DNA of 64,000 bases. Source: Actinomycetes bacterium (GTDB lineage: Bacteria > Actinomycetota > Acidimicrobiia > Acidimicrobiales > Acidimicrobiaceae). The translations under genes were made by a program, and so were the position numbers. The notes under the pieces are model-generated. The model saw only the letters and a list, made by a program, of their open reading frames with translations. It was not told the DNA's origin and did no database searches. Numbering within the stretch: the stretch's first letter is position 1; the number at the start of each line of letters is the position of its first letter. Below are positions 1-7,132 of the stretch, in pieces. The stretch is from positions 40,848-104,847 of the forward strand of contig JAKAQR010000011.1 in NCBI GenBank assembly GCA_021819725.1, in the 5' to 3' direction.

Positions 1-695
1 AATCCTCTGACACCGATCCCGTCACCGCGGCCGATCGAGCCCTCGAACGAGCCATCCGCGACACCATTGCCGAGCAACGGCCCAACGATACCTTTATCGG
101 CGAGGAGTACGGCGCCACCGATCATGCGGCTGGCACCACTCGTTGGATTGTCGACCCAATCGATGGGACCGTCAACTACAGCTACTCGATCCCCTCCTAT
201 GCGATCTCCATCGCGGCGGAGATCAATGGCCGGGTTGAGGTTGGATTAGTCTTTGACGTCGGTCACAACGAACTCTTTCAAGCCGTCCGGGGCCAGGGAG
301 CCACCTGCAACGGCGTACCCCTGCAGGCGAGCCAGGAGACTGAATTGGCCAGGGCGCTCTGTGGCACCGGCTTTGGCTACAGTGCCACCACTCGTAAACT
401 CCAGGCGCAGGTCCTCCACGAAGTCATCGACGAGATACGCGACATTCGGCGCTTTGGAGCGGCAGCCATCGACATCTGTTGGACTGGTGCGGGTAGAGTC
501 GATGGGTACTTCGAGACAGGGCTGAAGGTTTGGGACTATGCAGCTGCATCCCTCGTCGCTACGGAGGCAGGAGCCAGATTCGCAACCGATCTGCCGGGGA
601 TTGGCGATGATGGGCTTACCGTCGCCGCAGGATCGGGCCTTTTTGACGCTCTTAGCGACCGCATCGTCGGGCTCTACCAAGGGCTAGCGCGTTAA
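1..695 (+). CDS. Inositol monophosphatase family phosphatase (5' end outside window)
   Basis: The reading frame is open from base 3, so the N-terminus lies to the left of the window. The visible part carries the Mg-dependent inositol-phosphatase signatures: a GEEYG metal-ligand loop, the WIVDPIDGTVNY motif with its paired Asp residues, and the C-terminal WDYAAASLVATEAGA motif. Families with this fold hydrolyse inositol-1-phosphate, histidinol phosphate or fructose-1,6-bisphosphate. The substrate cannot be fixed from the sequence. It ends convergently with the next gene, about 240 bases away. Family assignment is firm; specificity is unknown. Confidence 0.9.
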   Translation, partial: SSDTDPVTAADRALERAIRDTIAEQRPNDTFIGEEYGATDHAAGTTRWIVDPIDGTVNYSYSIPSYAISIAAEINGRVEVGLVFDVGHNELFQAVRGQGATCNGVPLQASQETELARALCGTGFGYSATTRKLQAQVLHEVIDEIRDIRRFGAAAIDICWTGAGRVDGYFETGLKVWDYAAASLVATEAGARFATDLPGIGDDGLTVAAGSGLFDALSDRIVGLYQGLAR

Positions 696-712
696 GGCCA
701 CCACGGGTCAAC

Positions 713-736
713 GGCCTAGCCTCGAACGAGTAGGCC
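713..736. terminator. Hairpin between convergent genes
   Basis: GGCCTA at 713-718 pairs with TAGGCC at 731-736, and inside it CTCG pairs with CGAG across a two-base loop. It lies between the convergent phosphatase and SRPBCC genes. There is no T-tract, so it is only a possible termination or mRNA-end structure. The rest of 696-935 shows no gene. Confidence 0.35.
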
Positions 737-935
737 AGGCGAGTTAGCTACTCCCTCTCAGCCCTCTTCGCGAAAAGGGATCCAACCGATCCTTCGTTGC
801 CGACACCACCATGTCAGCTCTGCCTCACCAATGCGACGCCAACACGGCCGGCGTACAGGTTTCCACCATACCGGTGGGTAGCAGTGAGAAGTAAGCGTGC
901 CGCGTGCGCCGATCGAACGCGTGAGCACCCTCAGA

Positions 936-1379
936 TCACTTTTGTACGTCGACCTCAAAGTGCTTCTTTAGGTTGGTCAACGTGTTGACCATGGCGGTGA
1001 GGTTACGGCTGGGAACGCCAGTCAGTTCATAGACCAAGCGCAAAGGAGCCTTACCCCACTCAAAGGACTCTGTCACCTTGGTAGTACCATCGCCAAGATC
1101 CTGTAGCTGGTACCGCCAGATATGTCGCCCCGAATGGCGCCAAGCAATCTCCGAGTTCTCTGCGAAGGTCACGACCGTATTCGTGATGGTGTAGGGCACA
1201 AACATATGCATCTTCATACGAAACTTCGCGCCGGGGTAGAGCCGCTCCGGCCCAACGAGGGCTTGGCGGACTGTATCTGACCCATCGACCGCGACATGAT
1301 TCTCCGGCCGAGCGAGATAGTCAAAAATCTCCTCTGCCGGAGCGTGAATCGTTATTTCCGTACTTTTGACCCGATTCAC
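936..1379 (-). CDS. SRPBCC (START-like) small-molecule binding protein
   Basis: 147 residues. It opens with the beta-strand pattern of polyketide cyclase/dehydrase proteins (ITIHAPAEEIFDYLARPEN), followed by alternating beta strands and a long C-terminal helix (LTAMVNTLTNLKKHFEV) that closes the hydrophobic cavity. No catalytic residues can be named; such proteins bind lipids or other hydrophobic ligands. The GTG start overlaps the nrdR stop (GTGA, 1376-1379), so the two genes are translationally coupled. A functional link with NrdR is not evident. Confidence 0.8.
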   Translation of the reverse strand: MNRVKSTEITIHAPAEEIFDYLARPENHVAVDGSDTVRQALVGPERLYPGAKFRMKMHMFVPYTITNTVVTFAENSEIAWRHSGRHIWRYQLQDLGDGTTKVTESFEWGKAPLRLVYELTGVPSRNLTAMVNTLTNLKKHFEVDVQK

Positions 1380-1864
1380 TCGCGTCCTCCTTCATCCTCT
1401 TTCTTACGCAACGTAAAACTCCGATCATCAATTTCCAAAACCTCGCGTCGAAAATCATCCACCCCATCGAAGTTCTTATACACGCTGGCAAAGCGGAGAT
1501 AGCCGACCTCGTCTAACGTACGCAGTTGCTCCAGTATCCGCAGACCAATCTCCGTCGAGGTGACCTCGGTAAGGGATCGAAGTTGTTCCTCAAGGTCGAA
1601 GACGATCCGGTCAACCTCCGCTGGGGCCACCGGTCGATTCTTCAATGCGGCCAGCATACCGCGAACAATCTTCTCGCGATCGAACTCCTCGTGTTCGCCA
1701 GTACGTTTGATCACCATGGTCTTCGCACCGGCGTAGCGCTCAAAGGTAGTAAATCGCCTCGAACAGCTACCACATTCACGGCGGCGACGAATCGCCTCAC
1801 CATCTTCCACCACACGAGACTCGATGACTCGCGTGTCATCCGCATTGCAATAGGGGCATCGCAC
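1376..1864 (-). CDS. nrdR: Transcriptional repressor NrdR
   Basis: 162 residues, the usual family length. The N-terminal zinc ribbon uses Cys3, Cys6, Cys31 and Cys34. An ATP-cone domain (about 49-139) follows, beginning VIKRTGEHEEFDREKI. NrdR senses ATP and dATP and represses ribonucleotide reductase genes by binding NrdR boxes. Start is GTG. It is transcribed away from lexA across a 124-base spacer. I saw no convincing NrdR box in the spacer and no nrd gene in the window. Confidence 0.97.
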   Translation of the reverse strand: MRCPYCNADDTRVIESRVVEDGEAIRRRRECGSCSRRFTTFERYAGAKTMVIKRTGEHEEFDREKIVRGMLAALKNRPVAPAEVDRIVFDLEEQLRSLTEVTSTEIGLRILEQLRTLDEVGYLRFASVYKNFDGVDDFRREVLEIDDRSFTLRKKEDEGGRE

Positions 1865-1936
1865 CTAATTTGGTTTCCTTTACTGGGGCTACGATGCCTA
1901 GCATAACCGCCAACGCGATAGTACGGCTGGTGGTAA

Positions 1937-1964
1937 ACATCTGTACGAGAACCTCTGCTATACT
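1937..1964 (+). promoter_or_regulatory. lexA promoter with candidate LexA operator
   Basis: A TATACT -10-like hexamer lies at 1959-1964, 24 bases before the lexA GTG. Just upstream, at 1937-1949, is ACATCTGTACGAG. The recA upstream region has ACATCTGATCGAA, identical at 10 of 13 positions. A perfect Gram-positive SOS box (CGAAC-N4-GTTCG) is not present. LexA normally represses its own gene and recA, so the shared motif is a candidate operator. This is inference from two sites only. Confidence 0.4.
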
Positions 1965-1988
1965 AGTGGCAACGAAAGGGGTCTCGCC

Positions 1989-2603
1989 GTGCCAAGAACC
2001 AACAACGATGTGAGAACCGAAATCGTAAGTTTCCTGAAAGAGACCCTCGACCAGCGTGGCTACCCACCCTCGATTCGAGAGATCGGCGTTCATGTTGGAC
2101 TCTCCTCTCCTGCCTCCGTGCAGCACCATCTTCGGCGACTTGAATCCGATGGGTTGATCCATCGCGACCCTACACGCTCGCGGGCGATCTCGCTTGCCAA
2201 CGAACCACCGCGAGCTATCGAGCTGCCGCTGCTGGCTGATGTTGGCGCTGGTTACTCGGTGGTCGCAGAGGCAACCACCACCGAGACGCTTGCGGTCCCA
2301 GCATCGATGATCGGGAGCGGTGATCACTTTGCCCTGCGAGTCCGCGGTGATTCCATGGTCGACGTCGGGATCTTTGACGGTGATTACGCCATCGTGCATC
2401 AGCAAGCCGATGCTCACGACGGTGAGATCGTGATCGCGACAATCGACGATCAATTCGGAACGATCAAGGTGTTACGAAAGGTGGGCAATCGCGTGTTGCT
2501 AGAGGCTCGCAATCGGCGGGACCCAAACCTACAGCTCCCAACAGAGATCACCAACCGAGGGCGAGTCCAAGGAAAGGTGATCGCCATCTGGCGCACTCTC
2601 TAG
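1989..2603 (+). CDS. lexA: SOS repressor LexA
   Basis: 204 residues. An N-terminal winged helix (1-70, SIREIGVHVGLSSPASVQHHL) is followed by the S24 self-cleavage domain. The cleavage site is Ala87-Gly88, and the catalytic Ser122 (GDSM) and Lys160 (GTIK) are present. RecA filaments on single-stranded DNA trigger autocleavage and release of repair genes. Start is GTG, preceded by a GAAAGGGG ribosome site. recA lies 14 kb away in the same window. Confidence 0.98.
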   Translation: MPRTNNDVRTEIVSFLKETLDQRGYPPSIREIGVHVGLSSPASVQHHLRRLESDGLIHRDPTRSRAISLANEPPRAIELPLLADVGAGYSVVAEATTTETLAVPASMIGSGDHFALRVRGDSMVDVGIFDGDYAIVHQQADAHDGEIVIATIDDQFGTIKVLRKVGNRVLLEARNRRDPNLQLPTEITNRGRVQGKVIAIWRTL

Positions 2604-2721
2604 TTCCAAGGGTAGTTCAGCACCTGAGTGGTATCGCTAGCAACCAGACCATACCGATGGACGACCTTACCGATGTACACAACGTCGGCCTTGCCTGACC
2701 CCAGCCTGATGAGCCGGGCCC

Positions 2722-2763
2722 GATTGCTTCAGCCTGATTGATTCAGCCTGATTGATTCAGCCT
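2722..2763. repeat. Three 14-bp tandem repeats overlapping the dapE stop
   Basis: The unit GATTGATTCAGCCT occurs three times in a row at 2722-2735, 2736-2749 and 2750-2763; the first copy has one change. The stop codon of dapE lies inside the third copy. The array sits between convergent lexA and dapE. No clear hairpin is formed. Function is unknown; it may be a slippage product. Confidence 0.85.
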
Positions 2764-3809
2764 GCTTGGCTCAAGATCCACTCAGAGAGCGTCTCGAGCG
2801 TCGTCGCTAACGCCGACTTGACCAATCGTTCATGTCCACTGTGCGCCAGGAGCGGTTCCCCTGGTCCATAGTTCACCGAAGGAAGGCCCAGGGAGGCGAG
2901 AAAACTCACATCTGTCCAACCAAGTTTCGCTTTGGGCTGGCCTGCAGCATCGATCAGTCCCTCAAAGCCACTCGATACGGGCCTGGCTCCGGCCGCGCCA
3001 TCCTCAAGAACGACGATATCGTTCTCACCGAGCACTGGTTTGAACCAAGCAAGAAGTCGTGCCTGGGCCTCGGCAGTGGTGAGATCCGGCGCAAAACGGT
3101 AGTTGATCCATAACTTTGCCTCGTCTGGCACCACGTTGTTGGCGACAAAACTCTCGACACGTACTGGCGATAATGACTCTTGGAAGCTCACCCGCCCAAG
3201 GACAGGACTCCGTCGTTCAAACTCCGATGCCCGCTCCAGAACCACCCCCAGGCGATCGATCGCGTTCTGACCCATCCATGGTCGAGAGGTGTGTGCGCGC
3301 GCACCCATCAGCTCAAAACGCATTCTCAGAGTCCCTTGGCACCCGAGTTCCACGACCCCATCGGTGGGTTCCAGCAAGACCGCTAGATCGTGGTCAGCCA
3401 CCATCGCCTCCCAGGAGGGACTAAGGGAATGCAGACCATTCCGGTCGAAGGCAACCTCCTCGCAAGGGTAAAAGACCAAGGTCAGCGCGCTGGCATACTC
3501 CCGATCGGCAAGGGCTAGCATCACCGCCAAACCACCCTTCATGTCGCAGGAACCCAGACCGTAGAACGCCTCATCGTCCTCATCAATATGTGGATCGCCA
3601 GGGACGGTATCGAGGTGCCCACAGAGAAGGATTCTCGCACCGACCTTCCCGTCGCGTTGAGCGATGATCGTGTCGCCAACCCGATCCACTCGCCAGTTCG
3701 CCTTACTGCTCAGTTGCGCTACCACGTAATCGGCGATAGCCTTCTCCTCCCCCGAGACCGAGGGGATTGCCAGCAGCTCTCGAGCGTACGTGACCAGGAG
3801 GTCACTCAC
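2757..3809 (-). CDS. dapE: Succinyl-diaminopimelate desuccinylase
   Basis: 350 residues, M20 metallopeptidase family, Gram-positive DapE type. Metal ligands and catalytic residues are visible: His65 and Asp67 (CGHLDTVPG), Asp89 (GSCDMKGG) and Glu117-Glu118 (CEEVAFD). It removes succinate from N-succinyl-LL-diaminopimelate to give LL-DAP, the substrate of DapF. It overlaps dapD by four bases (3806-3809) and is the last gene of the cluster. Confidence 0.93.
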   Translation of the reverse strand: MSDLLVTYARELLAIPSVSGEEKAIADYVVAQLSSKANWRVDRVGDTIIAQRDGKVGARILLCGHLDTVPGDPHIDEDDEAFYGLGSCDMKGGLAVMLALADREYASALTLVFYPCEEVAFDRNGLHSLSPSWEAMVADHDLAVLLEPTDGVVELGCQGTLRMRFELMGARAHTSRPWMGQNAIDRLGVVLERASEFERRSPVLGRVSFQESLSPVRVESFVANNVVPDEAKLWINYRFAPDLTTAEAQARLLAWFKPVLGENDIVVLEDGAAGARPVSSGFEGLIDAAGQPKAKLGWTDVSFLASLGLPSVNYGPGEPLLAHSGHERLVKSALATTLETLSEWILSQAG

Positions 3810-4630
3810 AGACCCGCACCGTGATCTCGCAGAATCGCGTTGAGTTCCGTCTTCTCGTGCCGCCGCCCCGGGTCAAGCCGAGAGATGATCAGAATGCAGC
3901 TCATGCCGAAGGTGGCCCCCACACTCTCACGCAGTCTCGTCCCTGTCACCGCGACCGACCATGCAGGAATCACTCCTCGTTCAAGCTCCTGACCGGTAGC
4001 AAGATCAAAAATCGGGATCGTAGGGGTTACAATTGTCCCAGCGCCAATCACGGCGCCATCCCCCACGCGCGCACCCTCCACCACCATGGCACGAGAGCCC
4101 ACAAAGGCATCGTCACCGACAATGACCGGTACCGCCTGAGGGGGTTCAAGCACGCCACCGATTCCGACCCCCCCTGATAGGTGGACACGTTCGCCGATCT
4201 GCGCACAGGAGCCGACAGTAGCCCACGTGTCTACCATCGTCTCAGCTCCAACCCAAGCCCCGATATTAACATAGCTCGGCATGAGGGTAACTCCTGGGCC
4301 GAGGTAGGATCCAAAACGCGCCGAAGCCCCAGGGACGACACGTACACCGGCCTTGGCGTAATCGCGTTTCAGTGGCAGTCGATCCACAAATTCAAAAGGA
4401 CCAACCGTATGCGTCGATAGTCCACGGAGGCGGAAGGAGAGCAGAATCGCCTTCTTCAGCCACTCGTGAACGATGACCGTCCCAGTGGACTCATCGAACT
4501 CTGCGACACGTAACCTGCCCTGGTCGAGTTCGGTAAGTACCTCAAACACCTGTCGCCTTGCATGCACGTCATCGGGTGACAACGAGTTGCGTCGCTCATA
4601 GAGAGCCTCGATCTCGGCAGAAACAACCAT
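3806..4630 (-). CDS. dapD: Tetrahydrodipicolinate N-succinyltransferase
   Basis: 274 residues with left-handed beta-helix hexapeptide repeats. It contains LMPSYVNIGAWV, TMVDTWATVGSCAQIG and VHLSGGVGIGGVLEP, which match the proteobacterial (E. coli-type) DapD almost word for word. The usual actinobacterial DapD is a different subfamily. It transfers succinyl from succinyl-CoA to tetrahydrodipicolinate. dapC lies 20 bases upstream and dapE overlaps downstream, so the three are co-transcribed. Confidence 0.95.
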   Translation of the reverse strand: MVVSAEIEALYERRNSLSPDDVHARRQVFEVLTELDQGRLRVAEFDESTGTVIVHEWLKKAILLSFRLRGLSTHTVGPFEFVDRLPLKRDYAKAGVRVVPGASARFGSYLGPGVTLMPSYVNIGAWVGAETMVDTWATVGSCAQIGERVHLSGGVGIGGVLEPPQAVPVIVGDDAFVGSRAMVVEGARVGDGAVIGAGTIVTPTIPIFDLATGQELERGVIPAWSVAVTGTRLRESVGATFGMSCILIISRLDPGRRHEKTELNAILRDHGAGL

Positions 4631-4650
4631 ACCGGTCTAACCTACCCGGG

Positions 4651-5754
4651 TCACCCAAGCCGCGACGCTAATGTCTCCATCTGTTTGGTAGATATCGTCA
4701 TGGAGACGCGTAGAAAACGAGCATCACCATAGTCGGCACCTGGCGCCGTGACCAATCCAAACTTTCTGGCCAGCATTACACCGAGCGTTGCGCCGTCTTG
4801 ATTGAACTCCTCGGGCGCGCGCACCCAGAGATAGATCCCGCCATCGGGAAGCCGCACCGGAACACCAAGCAGGTTCTCTAGCCAGCCGGAGACCAAACGC
4901 AGCCGTTCAGCGTACCGACGACGCTGTTCAACGACATGCTCTCGATCTCCCAGGACTCCAGCAGCGACCGCCTGCACCGGACCTGGAGGCATGAGTCCAA
5001 GTTCGCGTCTCGCGAGGGCGATCTCTTGGACGAGATCGCCATCACCAGCGTACATACCGATGCGAAGCCCAGCAAGATTTGAGCGTTTGGACAACGAATA
5101 GAGCGCAAGGTGCCCCGAAACACCGAATCCAAGCAACGACTCAGGTTCGCGAGTCCAACCGAAGTCGTGATAGCACTCATCGGAGGCAATGATCACGCCA
5201 TGTCGATCTCCAAAGTGTGCCACCGGGGCAAGACTCTCGATCATCCCGGTCGGATTGTTTGGTGAATTGACCCAGAACAGCAACGCCCGTCTTGCGACCT
5301 CCTCCGGAATCGCATCGAGATCCAGCGTCCCGTCTGTCTTCGCCGGAACACGGTAGGTCTCGAGTCCTGCCCACTTGGCACCTACTGCATAACTCGGATA
5401 GGCGATCGGTGGGATCAGCACGACATCACGATCTGGGCGCCCCCTGGCCAGGAGCAGTGGCAGGGAGGAGATAAATTCCTTCGATCCGATCGTAGCGCCC
5501 ACTTGATGGGCGTCGAGATCCACACCGACTTCACTGGTCAGCCAGCCTAAGACTGCCTCTTTGAAGGCGGTCGACCCATCAGATCGCGGATAGTGTCGCT
5601 CGGTTCCTGAAGAAGCGAGCAGACGCGGAACGACCGCCGGCGGAGGATCGACGGGTGAACCAACGGCAGCATCGACCACCTCAAGCCCACTCTCATAGGC
5701 AATCTCCCGTAGCATCGCGACCGTAGAAATTCCAGTTGTTGCAAACTCCTTCAC
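4651..5754 (-). CDS. dapC: N-succinyl-diaminopimelate aminotransferase
   Basis: 367 residues, class I/II fold-type I PLP aminotransferase of the actinobacterial DapC type. SPNNPTG, SDECYHDF and the PLP-lysine motif SLSKRSN are present. It transfers an amino group from glutamate to N-succinyl-2-amino-6-ketopimelate. Start is GTG with AAGGTGG a few bases upstream. The specific role is supported by the adjacent dapD and dapE genes; by family alone it would be a generic aminotransferase. Confidence 0.88.
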   Translation of the reverse strand: MKEFATTGISTVAMLREIAYESGLEVVDAAVGSPVDPPPAVVPRLLASSGTERHYPRSDGSTAFKEAVLGWLTSEVGVDLDAHQVGATIGSKEFISSLPLLLARGRPDRDVVLIPPIAYPSYAVGAKWAGLETYRVPAKTDGTLDLDAIPEEVARRALLFWVNSPNNPTGMIESLAPVAHFGDRHGVIIASDECYHDFGWTREPESLLGFGVSGHLALYSLSKRSNLAGLRIGMYAGDGDLVQEIALARRELGLMPPGPVQAVAAGVLGDREHVVEQRRRYAERLRLVSGWLENLLGVPVRLPDGGIYLWVRAPEEFNQDGATLGVMLARKFGLVTAPGADYGDARFLRVSMTISTKQMETLASRLG

Positions 5755-5812
5755 AGCCCCACCTTAACCGTCACCACGCACCAATGTCTCTCGACGATCT
5801 CTGAGAACCTCA

Positions 5813-7132
5813 CTATCGGCCTTCCGAATCGTTGGCAACCTCTTCCTGAATGCCGTCAATGGCACTATCACTGGCGCCACCATCGGCACCATCAATATGA
5901 CGGCGCAGGAGTGCACGCGCCGCATCGTCGGCTCGCACCTTCAGCTCGACATAACCATCGAGACTCTCCTCCGAAAGCACCTCAGCCTCTCGATGGATCT
6001 CCGCCAGAATGTCACCCCGATCAAAGGGGACACGAAAGATCTCGATCCGGTTCAACGCCCGCAAGCGGTCTCCAATCACCCCGAGCAGTTCGGAAATGCC
6101 CTCTCCAGACGCCACCGAGATGGGGAATCCCGCTGGCAGATCACTCGTGGCATACCCAAGGTCGATCTTGTTCAACACCACCAGTTCGGGCACCTGGTTC
6201 GCTCCGATCTCGGCCAATGTCGCCCGCACCTCACGCATCTGGTCCAGTGCGTGCGCACTTGATGCATCAACGACATGGACTAGAAGGTCAGCCTCTGCCA
6301 CCGCATCGAGGGTTGATCGGAAGGCTTCGATTAACTGATGCGGGAGCTTGCGAATGAATCCAACGGTGTCGGCGAGGAGGATCGTCTCTCCCCCTGGAAG
6401 CTTCAAACGTCTGGTCCGAGGGTCGAGCGTAGCAAAGAGACGATCCTCGACCACGACATCGGCACCGGTGAGCGCGTTGAGTAGGGATGACTTACCTACG
6501 TTGGTGTAACCAACCAACGCCACCTGTAAGTTGCGACCGTACAGACGTGACTTACGCTGCAGCCGCCGCTGTCGCTCAAGCGCTGCTAACTCACGACGCA
6601 GCTGGCCGATGCGCTCTTGAATGCGTCGACGATCCTCCTCGAGCTTTGTCTCACCAGGGCCCCGTGTACCAATGCGCCCAACCTGCTGAGAGAGGTTCGT
6701 TCGTCGACCCACCAATCGAGGTAATCGGTAGCGCAATAACGCGAGCTCAACCTGCGCCTTACCCTCTTGACTCCTCGCATTTTGAGCGAACACATCGAGA
6801 ATTACGGCGGTACGGTCGATGGCTGTCCGGCCTAAAACCTTCTCAAGGTTGCGCTGCTGTCCAGGGGTCAGCTCATCGTCAAAGACCACTGTATCGACGT
6901 CGAAGCTCTCAGAAAGCGCCGCTAACTCGTCAACCTTACCTTTACCGATATAGGTTGCCGGATCGGGACGTTCGCGAACCTGTATCTCTCGATGCACCAC
7001 CAGTGCACCGGCGGTATCGACCAGACTGGCCAGCTCGTCGAGCTGGTCGTTGACCATCTGCCGCTCACGGCCACTCGCCGCTACCCCAACAAGTAGTATG
7101 CGTTCCTGAAAGCTCCGTTCAATGAGGGTCAT
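5813..7132 (-). CDS. hflX: Ribosome-associated GTPase HflX
   Basis: About 439 residues. An N-terminal HflX domain (PATYIGKGKVDELA, FDDELTPGQQRNLEK) and a coiled-coil linker precede the G domain: G1 GYTNVGKSS, G3 DTVGFI, G4 NKID. HflX splits or rescues stalled ribosomes under stress. I place the start at the ATG at 7132 because it overlaps the upstream stop as ATGA (7129-7132). A GTG at 7147 would add five residues. Neither start has a strong ribosome site, which fits translational coupling to the gene upstream. Confidence 0.95.
   Translation of the reverse strand: MTLIERSFQERILLVGVAASGRERQMVNDQLDELASLVDTAGALVVHREIQVRERPDPATYIGKGKVDELAALSESFDVDTVVFDDELTPGQQRNLEKVLGRTAIDRTAVILDVFAQNARSQEGKAQVELALLRYRLPRLVGRRTNLSQQVGRIGTRGPGETKLEEDRRRIQERIGQLRRELAALERQRRLQRKSRLYGRNLQVALVGYTNVGKSSLLNALTGADVVVEDRLFATLDPRTRRLKLPGGETILLADTVGFIRKLPHQLIEAFRSTLDAVAEADLLVHVVDASSAHALDQMREVRATLAEIGANQVPELVVLNKIDLGYATSDLPAGFPISVASGEGISELLGVIGDRLRALNRIEIFRVPFDRGDILAEIHREAEVLSEESLDGYVELKVRADDAARALLRRHIDGADGGASDSAIDGIQEEVANDSEGR

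Noticed and set aside
1940..1965. Canonical actinobacterial SOS box near lexA
   Set aside because: Only a half-site (GAAC) is present; the right half does not match GTTC.
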